Shown here: in pieces, positions 10,369 to 21,194 of the stretch | How positions within the stretch are numbered: the stretch's first letter is position 1 | Layout: every line of letters starts with the position of its first letter | Source: Rhynchonema sp. JSB1_4 | Taxonomy: Eukaryota; Nematoda; Chromadorea; Monhysterida; Xyalidae | NCBI GenBank assembly: GCA_030248065.1 | Contig: JASAMV010007856.1 | Coordinates: 57,855-121,854 of the forward strand | DNA length: 64,000 nucleotides | Direction: 5' to 3' | Position numbers and translations under genes: made by a program | The notes under the pieces: generated by a model | Told to the model about the DNA's origin: nothing | What the model saw: the letters and a program-made list of their open reading frames with translations, nothing else | Database searches by the model: none

Positions 10369-10900
10369 GCCAGGTCGGGCCGACCACCCAAATCTCCTTC
10401 GGGCAGGGAAGTCCCCGCCCTTCCCGAGTTGGCCAACGCCCGGGCCCGGCCCAACGCCGATGCCGATCAGAGGTCGCAATTTTGGGCTTTTGGTTCGGGC
10501 CGGGCCGAGCTTTGGCCAACTCGGGCCGGGCCTGAGATTTAGGGGATCGGGCCGGGCCGGTATGATCTGGATCTGATCCGCCCGCATCCGAATTCCGTTA
10601 GTCAGTTTTTGTTCATCTTCGTGTATCTGGCGGTCGTCTCGTGACGGTTCACTTGATGTTTCGGTTTCAATTTTTTTCAATCACAATTTTCGAAATTCCT
10701 AGTCTGTGTTTTAAGGCTTTTGCGAGAGCGTCAAAATAAAAAGTTGAAGTTTGATCGTCAGAGGCCGATGCCATGTGATTTTCTCTTTCTTTGCGTTGGT
10801 TGAGAAGGTCGGCTCGGTTGGGTCCCAGACGGGTTGATGGAAGACTCATTCGTCATTACTATTGTAATTAGTCCATACTGCAGAGGCCCTGGAGCGAAGA
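10369..10900. repeat. GC-rich GGGCCGGGCC repeats, then AT-rich sequence
   Basis: Positions 10370-10570 carry GGGCCGGGCCG motifs related to the element at 5410-6497, including CAGAGGTCGCAATTTTGGGC near 10473. The remainder has no supported gene. Several long frames on both strands here are by-products of the GC-rich repeats. Confidence 0.5.
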
Positions 10901-11645
10901 CTCATTATGGATTTGAAAATAATGCGGATTACACGGAATCCCCATAATGAGCTTTCCCAAAGGGCCGTTTCCCAGGAAGACTTATTATGCATGTGGTACA
11001 TGTGCTCCACATGTATTCAGCCTGAGCCCAAGCCTCAGTTTAAGCCTGAGCCAAGACTCAAGCCTGAACATATGTGCGTAAACGTGAGCGTAAGCATTAG
11101 CCTAAGCCCGTGCCTTGGTTCCGGACCAAGTTCCGTCCCTGGATTCCGTTTAATCCGTTTTAATTTCAAATCCATAAAGAGTCTTCCCCCAGCACGCAAA
11201 AATCCGTTTAATCCGCTTAATCCGTTAATGAGTCTTCCCGGCACGGACGGATACTGTGATACACAACCTGCGAACAGAAAATGAAAACATATCGATTGAG
11301 CGCGTGATTTGATGTCCGGATGACACCGCGTGCTGAACTTTTTGAAACTGCAGATGCAGAAATGCTGCTTCTTTTTCAGCTCATTCCCACGTTCAAAAGA
11401 ATTAAAATGTTGCTGCACATTGCTACAAACAATCAACTTGCGTGCTGTTGTCGCTGTAGTTTCGGTTCTAGTCTGTTGCTGTTACTGTTTTAGTGTTTTT
11501 TGGTGTTTTTATCTGGTCATCTTGTGACCGTTCACTTGATGTTTCGGTTTCATTTTTTTTTTCAATCACAATTTTCGAAAATTCCTCGTCTGTGTTTAGG
11601 CTCTTGCGAAAGCGTCAAAATAAAAAGTTGAAGTTGAAGTTTAAC
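10635..11645. repeat. pair of ~110-bp direct repeats flanking a repeat-like insert
   Basis: The block 10635-10750 (containing TTCACTTGATGTTTCGGTTT and CAAAATAAAAAGTTGAAGTT) recurs in the same orientation at about 11525-11645 with a few differences. Between them lies sequence bounded by GAAGACTCATTATGGATT (near 10895) and its inverse-like AATCCGTTAATGAGTCTTC (near 11220), probably another foldback element, with GCCTGAGCC/AAGCCT-type repeats around 11020-11110. Confidence 0.55.
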
Positions 11646-11951
11646 TGGCCCTTTCTGGTGTGGGAGTTACATTTCGATTTCAGCAAGAGCGCAGCCGCAG
11701 CTCGATGGCAATGTCTTAAAATATTTTGACAGAAGAATATTTTGGCAGCTTGAAAACGCTCTCTCGAAACTCATTTAGCGTCAACTCATTTAGTTATCGT
11801 TCGTTTGGTGGATTCGAACGACTTTTACGCTGGTCAAGTTGCGCCAACCCTAATATCACCAAATGCAGCTCAAACAAAGTTTGCCTTGGTATGACCAAGC
11901 CAAAACAACTCCATGGCAATGGACGACCCGCCTTCAAAGGGGATACGGCCC

Positions 11952-12463
11952 CAGGGTTGGGCAAAAAAAAAACGACGGCGTTTTTTCTTAAAAAAACGAC
12001 GTTTTTTTTTAAAAAAACGCCTGGGTCGTTTTTCGTTTTTTTTAAACCCTGAATTTCCTTGATTTTCCCTGATTTTTCAGGGAAAGTACCCTGATTATCA
12101 AGGAAAATCAATTTTTTGTCCCATTTTTTTCAAAAAATTTTCGACCAATTTTTACTTTGTCGAGATACGTCGATATACGGAGTTTGACTTTCAATGATGA
12201 CCCCGTCCAAAGTTGGTCCCATGGTGCGGGTCTGATATGGGATCTTAACAACTCGCTAGAAAAGGGTTGAAACCAGTTTATTTTGCCTCAGAACACAAAG
12301 AACTACTTCATTTAACCACGTTTTCTTCCCAACATGAGCGTTTTCAAATTTTTTGGGGGCATATTTTGGTCATCTGGGCGTTTTAAAAAAAACGTCTTTT
12401 TTTTAAAAAACGTTTTTTTAAAAAAACGATTTTTTGAAAAAAAACGTTTTTTGCCCAACCCTG
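11952..12463. mobile_element. hAT-like MITE, CAGGGTTGGGC family, copy 1
   Basis: The 11-bp inverted ends CAGGGTTGGGC / GCCCAACCCTG are flanked by an exact duplication TACGGCCC (11944-11951 and 12464-12471). Subterminal A/T runs with AAAACG motifs lead into a unique middle that is shared nearly base for base with 22292-22808 and, inverted, with 42443-42938. No transposase. Confidence 0.95.
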
Positions 12464-12471
12464 TACGGCCC

Positions 12472-13715
12472 ATCATTCAGGGTTTTTTGACGTTTTGTCG
12501 CACATTTATCAGATAACTGTGTTGCAAGATTGCCTGCTGCGCTTATATTTCAGTTTGAAATGGTGTTGTGATGGATTCATAGAGCTCCTGGTCATCACCA
12601 ACAACCGTCACATGCAGAGGTGTCAATAGGGCCGGTTTTGCCCTGCCCGGCCTTGCCCGCATCCCCAAGCAGGTCGGCCCGGCCCGGCCCGATTTTTTTT
12701 ACCAATATTTTCTGATGACTTTTTAGTTTGCTCTGAGAAGCAAGGTTTTTGACACGAAATTGACTGCTCCAAACTAAAAATTGCAAACAGAATTAAAGGG
12801 GCGGACTCATTGCTAAAAGTGCTCTTTTTATAATTTCAGCTTGTAGCTGGGATATGTGCGATCAGAATGACATCAAGATTAAATTAATCGGATGAAAATC
12901 GACCGAGATTGAAGCGATTGAATTGGTCCAACCAGGAACAAAAATAATTTTGGACCAACTGCATTTTTATTGCAAATCAGGGGAACCTCGTACTCTGGCC
13001 ATGAAACATTCATAAAAATAGTCGTTTTCATATGAAAACAAAGGAATGCAATGCAATACGTGGCTTATTTACATCACATTTCCGTCAATGAATGCAACTA
13101 TGTAGTTTAGGGGCAATTTTTAGGTCTTTTTCGGCCCGTCACGCCGCTATCAAAGTATTTCCAAATTTAAAAACCTTTTTTTCTGGTACTTTCGACAATG
13201 TTCTGCTTTTCTGTTGCATTTTCATTTCTGCAACACAAAGCACGGCCATTCATTCATTTAGGGACAAACTTGTGTCCTCGAAAAATATGGCCGATTTTTG
13301 GAATGTTTCGCACCCTCACCGAGGGAAACAATGGTTTGAGCGACTGAAGTTGTCATGATAAGTTATCCAGTAGCTGTTGTAATCCCATCCACGTGTTACT
13401 CGACTTTCAACTCATTTGGGGTTTCTGCACCGGTCGCTTCAAGTTGTGAAAAAATTCACTTTTCTCTGGAACGAAAAGTCCCTCTACCAAGAGATAACGA
13501 ATCTCTAAGGAGCTGAACATCTGTGCGTGATATGTGCTGCCACAGTGCTTTTCAGCGGTGTCTAACACTGTGCTCTTCCTTCGGTTGTGTCCCGAGCCCT
13601 GTAAGGGTGATTTACGGATGCTGCTATATCTTCAACCAGCCGATAAAAGTTTTCCAGGCCCTGAAATGAACAACTTCTGAGCTGGTCGACGAAATTAGTG
13701 GTCCAACAGATATCT
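12472..13715. other. intergenic stretch without recognised genes
   Basis: Holds a short GGCCCGGCCCGGCCC patch near 12640-12690 and otherwise unremarkable AT-rich sequence. I could support no coding exon, RNA gene or complete element here. Confidence 0.5.
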
Positions 13716-13762
13716 CTTAGGGCGCCCCCATAGTGGAAAATGGAAATGAAAAAATATTTTAT

Positions 13763-14154
13763 TGTGGCCGGCTTTCCCGTACTCCTCCGCACGTGACTCG
13801 TTGATTTGGAGGAGATCGCGCGCCCTTTTTCGTAGAGAGATTCTGTGCGATTTTGTGTTCCGTGTGTGTAAGACTCAGTGTTGTGAGACTGTCACTAACC
13901 GTGTTGTGATAAACGTCGAGAAAAGAAGAACCCGCGGGATTCCTATTCGTGAGAAGACCTGCGTGAAACGCAGTCCCGGAGTGGCCAGTGGCACTCGGCG
14001 GGGCCTTTTGTGAGGTTTAGTGTTTGCTATTGTTTGTGTGTTCGACCCAGTGTTTCCAGCCTAGGCCCGCCCGTTCGTGCCGTGGCCGGGTCTCCAAGCG
14101 TCCAGTGGAGGCCGTATCGTAAGGTGCCGGGCAGTGCCACGCCTTACGGTTACA
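13763..14154 (+). repeat. 5' long terminal repeat
   Basis: 392 bp, TG...CA. It differs from the 3' copy by about six substitutions, for example GGAGGAGATCG against GGAAGAGATCG. Confidence 0.93.
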
Positions 14155-14834
14155 CGTGGTGAGCCGAACGAAAAAACTCGAGAGGAGCAAAAGGAGAAGG
14201 GTAAAGTTTGAGAGGTTTGGGGGGAATTTATAATTTTTTCCCTCCTAATTTTGGGGTTTCTGTGCTGTAAAACCCCTTAAATTAGTGTTGCGAGATCTCG
14301 CCCCGGCCGCCCCATCACCGCACACCGCGCCCCCATACGTTTGCTGCGAGGGCCCGACCAAAAAAGGGCCCCGATTCGCCGTCTACCGACTTCGAAGGCA
14401 AGACAAACCGAGAAGTCTGATTCGAGGACAGACTGGGCCGCTCGTGATTGCTGAAAAGAAGGAGTGATCGACCCCAGACGCAATTACCGGAGACTACTGG
14501 GCGGTGGTCTTGGGGGCAGGTAAGCGATTAATAGAGTAGTGAGCTTTAGAAGTTTAGAATCGACGTGGAATTGACGTAGCAACTTGAGTGATCGCAGTAT
14601 TCGCTGACTAATGAATGGAGAACCGTTTGACGTGGAGCTGAAAATGGAAAGCTGAAGTACAGTGGTTCGAGAGCGCAAGCACTCATCATCAGTATACGGC
14701 ATTTCGTCTTCTGGCACTTTTCCAACTGTGTTCCCGTGCATCTACGATGCGTCTGAACTGTCGACCTATCTCCAACGTGTTGCTCAGGGCGTCAAAGTGA
14801 ACCTGTGTGTGAGAATCGTCGCTTCGAAGACTGA

Positions 14835-16155
14835 ATGAATCTCAGAATTTTGCGACCGTATTTCGCAAAACGAGTAGCTTCGTGGAACGACTATTCTTTG
14901 CCGCTGAAGGTTCGCATCAAAAAGCAGGATTGGGATTCAAATCTGGCACACGACGTCATCAACGTTCGCACAGACAACCAGATGGTGAAATGGCTGGAAT
15001 TTCAATTCTACATGGCTGATCCGAATGTTGACGCCGAACAAAAGTCATGGTCCGATGACTATCCGTCGTTCATCTTCTACGTGAATAAACATCCGAACGG
15101 CGATTCGGCGATCGACAACCAAACGTTGCAACTGAACGTCCCGGACATGCGTCGTTTGCTGGACATGGCTGTGCACATCTGTGTACGTTGCAACGCCGCA
15201 TTGATTCACGACACGAACAGCTGCATGAAATGCACTGAACCCATGGCATCCGAGAATGATGGATTCCTGGACATCGTGAATCTGCATGGAACGCCACCGG
15301 GTACCGAACCGCGAAAAGTGTGGATTCCCCGGCCGTGTGACCAAAACCGGCACAGCATGGTGGTGCATCGCCAATCGCTCGTGGTTTCCAACGTTCACGG
15401 CCGATGAAAAGGTACTCTGGGCATGTGTCAACCGCAAATTGAACATCATGAAAGAAATCAGCCAAGAATTCCCAGAATGCGTCATCATCTCGTGCTCGAA
15501 AGAACGTCGTTCGTACAAAGAACTCATCACCATCGTGACGAAACATCGTGAACTGACTGGTGATTGGCCGATGGACTTAGGCCAGGATCATGCGACGATT
15601 GCCACATACTTCAACATGTTTGAACTGACGCCTGAACAGATCAGCGGCAATCGAAAATTGGACTACAAAATGCGAATCCGTCTCGAACAGAAGCCGATTC
15701 CGACGCCAGATCCGCATACGCGAGACGAATACTGTCGAATCTGCTTCAACTTTCACGTGACTGACAATTGCACGCAGTTCGGCGCATTGTTCAACAAATT
15801 GTGGTACGAGGAGGCCAATGGAGTGATCTATCGTCTGTTGGCAGGCTCCGAATTCGCTGTACTGAACATCTGCTCGTCGTTCAAAACGCTTGCGTGGAAG
15901 AATCCCATCACGAATCGCTACCAGATCAAACCGCAGCTGGAACTCGCGCCGAACGACAAGATATCGATGTGGCCACGACTGACCGATGAATATGGCAAAT
16001 GGTTGGCAGAACCATGCAATCAACATCTGGCCGATCTGAAGGAGAACAATCGACTGGACGACAAACAAACTGTGACTGGACTGCGATGTATCGATCGTGA
16101 ACCGTCGCAGGAACGAGATACGACGATGGAGGATGTGTCGGAACGCGCACAGTAG
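14835..16155 (+). pseudogene. Gag-like coding region in two frames (+1 shift)
   Basis: The first frame runs 14835-15407 and starts MNLRILRPYF. It has a C-x2-C-x10-C-x2-C cluster at residues 116-133, resembling a zinc-binding site. The second frame, offset by one base, is open from 15286 to 16155 and carries a second cysteine patch (CRICFNFHVTDNC). The most natural product switches frame between about 15290 and 15400, either by programmed +1 frameshifting or because one copy is mutated. No family was recognised beyond the general Gag position behind a 5' LTR. Codon use is uniform across both frames, as expected of one ancestral gene. Downstream, Arg/Ser-rich sequence at 16160-16370 and 17174-17449 looks like the basic tail, split by stops and by the MITE insertion. 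Confidence 0.65.
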
Positions 16156-16380
16156 TCGGGTCGACAACAAGAATCGCGCGGAGGAAGGGACAGTCCGGCA
16201 CGTTCAACACGATCGGATTCGCTAACATCGCACACGACACGAACTACCGACGCGTCTACAACGTCCCGTGGTAGCACTACGACTGTGACTGCATCGTCGA
16301 GCAGCACTCGTGATCGCCGACCGTAAGTACATCGTCTGGGAGATCATCTGCGCAGGCAACGTGAACCACGTCGTCGCAGC

Positions 16381-17165
16381 CAGGGTTGGATTAAAAAAAA
16401 AAGTAAAAATTTTTTTGTAAAAAAAAAATTTTTTTTTTTTAAAAAAAAAAGTTGGCCACTTTTTTTATTTTAAAATTTTAAAAAGTAAGTCCACTTTTTT
16501 TATTATTTTTCCCCTTTTTTCTTTATTTTCTCACTTTTTTAAGGTAAAAATGTATGTTTTCATGCGTTTTATTGCTCATCATTCTCAAAAAATCGCCTAC
16601 GGCGCTTATATTTCAGTTTAAAATGGCGTTGTAATGGACTCATACAGTTCCCAGACATCCCAACAATCGCTGCACGTATAATATAGGACACCCCATACCG
16701 TATACTGTGCAGTTATTGAGCTATCGACGTAAGCTATCGACAGACTCCACTTTGCTCGCCTATTTGCAGTTGTGTGGATTTGTCATTTGTTGCTTTTGTC
16801 ACACAACATGAGTGTGGTGTAACTCTTTATCTCTCTTCAAATTTATCCCCAAATTCACAAACAGAAGGTTGGTCTTCCCTTTGTCATATATGCCCACAGA
16901 GTTACCTTCGGGTGGGTTCTCAAAGTTATGACCAAATGGGCTAGATCGCAGGTGATCGACATAAACATGCAAGTCAGTGGAGAAGTTCTCTTTAGTGTCC
17001 CTCAAAACATACCTAAGTAACATGCTTTCAGAAATTTCATTTTTCTAGAAACCAATTTTTTGGGGGTCCGGAATAAAAAAAGTGATTTTTAAAAAAAAAT
17101 TTTAAAAAGTTTTTTTTTAAAAAAAAAAAAGTTCGATAATAAAAAAATTTTTTAATCCAACCCTG
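16381..17165. mobile_element. hAT-like MITE (CAGGGTTGGATT ends) inside the LTR element
   Basis: The ends CAGGGTTGGATTAAAAAA and TTTTTTTAATCCAACCCTG are flanked by an exact duplication GTCGCAGC (16373-16380 and 17166-17173). It is related in ends to the CAGGGTTGGGC family but has a different, very A/T-rich body. No transposase frame. Confidence 0.93.
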
Positions 17166-17449
17166 GTCGCAGCAGGAGCCCGGCTCGTACTCGTCAGCAA
17201 TCACCGGCTCGTCAGTCGCGTCGTGATCAACATGAACGAACCTTGGAATTGATCTCGCGTCAGGAAGCCGAACAACTTCATCCGAACGCCGTTGAACGAG
17301 GACCGAATGGCGAATATTTCCGACGCATCGATCCGCGTGATCGTTCGCGTGGAACCACACGTCGTCATTCGCCATCAGTATCGACAACTCGACGAACATC
17401 GCCGAAACGTGAACGTCGCGACCCGCGATCGCAATCGCGTCGTCGTTAG

Positions 17450-18559
17450 CCTGAATCGTCAAGGAGGATCGTCAAATCCTGTAGGTGCATAATGCCGCAG
17501 GTGGGGTTTTCAAAACCTCGTATTTTGTTGAATCTCGACGTCTACTAACACCGTTGCATTTCATCGTGTATTTTCATCGTTTTTATCGATTTTGGATTTT
17601 TGGGTACCTGAGGAATGCGCTTGGATTCGAGGACGAATGATCGGAAGCGCACGTACCCCTGTATCATTCATCGCCATATCACTGATTCATCGATTTATAC
17701 TGTATTGTTTCTCGTAAATTCTTATCGTAAAACCGTTCCGTCATTTACGTCATTTTCGCCGTTTGTTTACGTCTCGTAATTCTCGTGCTTTGAAGTCGTT
17801 GCTGATTAGGTTGTTTCTTTTAGTGTATTTGAGTTGAGTTGAACGCACCACACTAGTACCTTTCGTCGTTGTTTCTACTGCCGTTTATATTTCTTGTGTG
17901 TGCTTTGTTCGTTATTTGCATTACTTTGCCGATTAGTATTTTCTCTTACTGCATTGAGTCTTTGCGTTTTGTCGTTCTCTTTGAGTTTATTTCTTGCTGC
18001 TTAGGATTTCTATTTTAGTAGTGATTTAGTTAGTTAGTTTTTCGTCATTTTTTGGGCGCTCTACAACTACATCCGTCGTCGTCGTCGTCGAGCCGTGCCA
18101 AAGCCCCTTTCGTGCATCATGTGGATATGATGCTTCATGTGATGGCTCGTTTATTAAATTCAATCGTCGATTTTCCCCCCTGGACTGATTTTCGACGGCA
18201 TACTTCATGAACTGAGGAAGGGTGGCTCGAAACGTCTTGCGCCAAAGTAGAGCCCGCCTTAAGTGGCAAGCGCGGTCCTCCTCCCTTCATGCCGTCTCAA
18301 TGGTTCGATCTTCCCATCTTCATCAATCTAATATCATCAAATCCAATTGAATCCATCAACGATCGAACAGGGGCTACTTCTATCATTCGTCGCCTTCTAT
18401 GTTGGTCGACAGCCACGCCTACCGTAATCGTATTGTAATCGAGATGTTGGCTCCCCGTATCTTCTGTGCGTCGTCTTAAACGAACGTTTATCCCCGTCCC
18501 GTCTCTTCATCTTCTTCATCGCGACTCGCAGGGGCTCGTCAAATTTGGTCGTTGGGAGA
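17450..18559 (+). other. non-coding 3' internal region of the LTR element
   Basis: About 1.1 kb of T-rich sequence between the last Arg/Ser-rich frame and the 3' repeat. No polymerase-like reading frame on either strand. Confidence 0.6.
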
Positions 18560-18951
18560 TGTGGCCGGCTTTCCCGTACTCCTCCGCACGTGACTCGTTG
18601 ATTTGGAAGAGATCGCGCGCCCTTTTTCGTAGAGAGATTCTGTGCGATTTTGTGTTCCGTGTGTGTAAGACTCAGTGTTGTGAGACTGTCACTAACCGTG
18701 TTGTGATAAACGTCGAGAAAAGAAGAACCCGCGGGATTCCTATTCGTGAGAAGACCTGCGTGAAACGCAGTCCCGGAGTGGCCAGTGGCACTCGGCGGGG
18801 CCTTTTGTGAGGTTTAGTGTTTGCTATTGGTAGTGTGTTCGACCCCGTGTTTCCAGCCTAGGCCCGCCCGTTCGTGACGTGGCCGGGTCTCCAAGCGTCC
18901 AGTGGAGGCCGTATCGTAAGGTGCCGGGCAGTGCCACGCCTTACGGTTACA
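18560..18951 (+). repeat. 3' long terminal repeat
   Basis: 392 bp, collinear with the 5' repeat and followed directly by the duplicated TTAT. No strong polypurine tract is visible just upstream (GTTGGGAGA is the nearest purine-rich run). Confidence 0.93.
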
Positions 18952-19215
18952 TTATGTTCATGTTTTGCATTTCCGTTTTTCAGTATGACTAAGGGCATAT
19001 TGGAAAATGGAAAATGGAAATCAAAAAAAATTTGTGTGTAAAATCTGAGCAATCAGCTGCCGAGAACAGAAAATGTTTTGTCACATGTCAAAAGATGACT
19101 GCTGCAGTTTCATTTCCATTTTCCCTTAGTCATATTGGAAAATGGAAATGGAAAACTTGGACATACATTATTTTTTTTCATTTCCATTTTCCGTTTTCCA
19201 CTATGACTAAGGGCG

Positions 19216-20838
19216 CCCTTAGAATAAATGCAACAAAGTATTCCCAATGCGAAAAGTCACGTGAGCAACCGAACGACCGATCATCAAATTTGAATTCGCC
19301 CTACACACAGAGCGATGTCAACTCATTGATCGGATCGGATGCAATCTGCCCTTGGTCACTTTTTGAATTTTCGACGTCACATGCGACTTTTTTGAATTTT
19401 AACTAATCTTAAAAGGATATTTAGAGGTTTAGTGATGCCGCTAACTTCGTCCAGCATAAAAGATGTCTCCGACCTAAAATGAATACAGTCAAACCACCAC
19501 GAAGTTAGTGGTTCCAGTAATTTCCTCAATCTGACAAGAATCACGCACTACCAAGGCTAGTCACAACCGATCACATTCGATCACCGAGTTTGATATTGAC
19601 CATGGTATGGCCGGGCGTGGTCGGGCGTAAAAAAACTGGTCGGACAATATCTGGCGACCTCGTTGTTGCTGTGACTTCGGTCAACGTAAAAGTTTTTCAC
19701 TTCATATGGGAGCAAGTTTTACGCTGGACAAAATTATTTGCAGAAACAACATACTCGCAAGATATGGCCCAATCCATTTTGCACCCCCCGAACACCGAAC
19801 ACACCCAACCCGACCCGACCATGACAGCAAAGTGCATGCCCTCTCATATTTTGGTGTACACACAATTTCTACGAATCAGTACTGTGCTGAACTTCACAAT
19901 TTCGACAACTTTTGTGGGTGTATGCGATGCAGTTCCGTTCGTGTATTGTGCTCACCAGTGCACTTTCTCTTTTCATCATAGGTGTTGGAAACCAATATGA
20001 GCATTATGAGCCGGAGAATAAGTCCCCTTGGGAGCTTGTTTGGGATACACATCGGATTTGAAAGTTTTGAATAAAAAATTAACGCAAATAAGCCCCCAGG
20101 GAACTTATTCGGAAAACTTCCAAATAAATTCCACACTGGGGCTTACTCGGAATATTGCTGCAGCACGAAACTGTGACCAACGCCTTTTGAATAGACAGAT
20201 ATCTGGTTTTGTATCTTAAAGTTTAAAAAAAACAATTGCCTACGTTCATGCTGTTTTACACGAAAATTGCTCTTTTAGGTTCTTTTTCTAGCTTTTTTGC
20301 GTGTAAAGTGCATCATCAGTTAGTGTTCATAAGGCACGGAATAAATTTCCCGAATAAGCCCCCATGGAAACAATTCGAAAAGTTTCTAAACAAGCCCCAA
20401 TGGCGAACTATTCGGGGATGGGGACTTATTTGGCATTCTCCGGTATGATTTTGTTCCTTTTCATGCACGCTGACGAGATGTTTCTTATGTTTAGGTTTGC
20501 CTTTTGACCTCATTATTGTTTTGAACTCAAACCGCATTGTGCCTGACACATCGGTGCAGGACTGAGATATGTACATATATAAACAGGTTAACAAAAGCAG
20601 CCGTCCTCTAATCTTGTCGGCGCATCGGGTGCTTTATTATTGGAAAGTTTTTTAAAGCAACACAAAATGACGGCATCAACGGTAAACAAATCAATAAAAA
20701 AGCAATGTAAGAGAAATAAATATAATCACAGACCGGTGTGCATTTTGTTGACATCCGTGTGACTTTTGTAAAATTTTAAATTTAGGAAGCTAGTGCCTGC
20801 ACAAATGCTGCTCACACGTAGAGCTTCAAACATATTTT
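19216..20838. repeat. repeat-rich stretch with a foldback near 20010-20450
   Basis: CGGAGAATAAGTCCCC (20013 on) and GGGGACTTATTTGGCATTCT (20420 on) form approximate inverted ends, with GAATAAGCCCCC-type repeats between. Dispersed text such as ACCGATCACATTCGATCACC (19566 on) recurs in altered form near 29160, 43450 and 60430. No gene recognised. Confidence 0.45.
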
Positions 20839-21012
20839 AGGGCGGCCTTAGGTTAAATCCGGAATCCAGAAATATTTCCGGAAAACGCATTATTTTTGCA
20901 TGTCAGTTTTTCCGTTTTCCGGAAATATTTCCGGAGTCTGGAAATGTTTTGTATTTTTGCATGCAAATTATTTCCGGTTTCCGGATTCCGGATTTAACCT
21001 AAGTTCGCCCTT
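20839..21012. mobile_element. small foldback MITE with TTAAATCCGGAATCC arms
   Basis: The arms TTAGGTTAAATCCGGAATCC and GGATTCCGGATTTAACCTAA enclose repeated TTTCCGGAAATATTTCCGG motifs. The outer AGGGCG/CGCCCT text resembles the termini seen at 13716 and 19205. Confidence 0.65.
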
Positions 21013-21194
21013 ACGCGAGTCGAAAAACCTTGTTCTCCGAAAGTCTCCACATCACGTTACGTAAAAAGTCTGATAGTTGCAGATGACCCACTCCTCCGCT
21101 TTATCCTGGAGCACAGCAAAATACACACCATAATACTTATACAGGGTAAGCGCAAGTAATAAATTTATGATTACAAATTTAACAAAAATCAATT

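Larger units (their letters stand above)
13763..18951 (+). mobile_element. LTR retrotransposon without visible polymerase (non-autonomous)
   Basis: Two 392-bp direct repeats begin TGTGGCCGGC and end GGTTACA, so the element has TG...CA ends. A 4-bp duplication TTAT flanks it (13759-13762 and 18952-18955). The internal region encodes a Gag-like protein in two overlapping frames and a basic Arg/Ser-rich tail. I see no reverse transcriptase, integrase or protease motif. A possible primer-binding site starts TGGTGAGCCGAACG just inside the 5' repeat. A hAT-like MITE (16381-17165) inserted later. The two repeats differ at only a handful of positions, so the insertion is fairly young. Confidence 0.92.
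13716..19215. repeat. cluster of foldback MITEs with GGAAAATGGAAA arms, host of the LTR element
   Basis: Arms containing ATAGTGGAAAATGGAAATG (13733 on) and inverse arms such as CATTTCCATTTTCCGTTTTCC (19168-19195) occur around the LTR element. A second unit lies at about 18990-19140. The outer text CTTAGGGCGCCC (left) and CTAAGGGCGCCCTTAG (right) suggests a shared terminus. The LTR element inserted within one copy at TTAT. Confidence 0.65.

Noticed and set aside
10180..10680. Frames of 100-155 codons rich in Arg, Pro and Gly
   Set aside because: They come from GC-rich GGGCCGGGCC repeats and poly-G/C element sequence, and are open on both strands.
15045..16170. Minus-strand frames of about 160-200 codons antisense to the Gag-like region
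   Set aside because: They mirror the codon structure of the plus-strand Gag-like frame and have no recognisable domain or start context.
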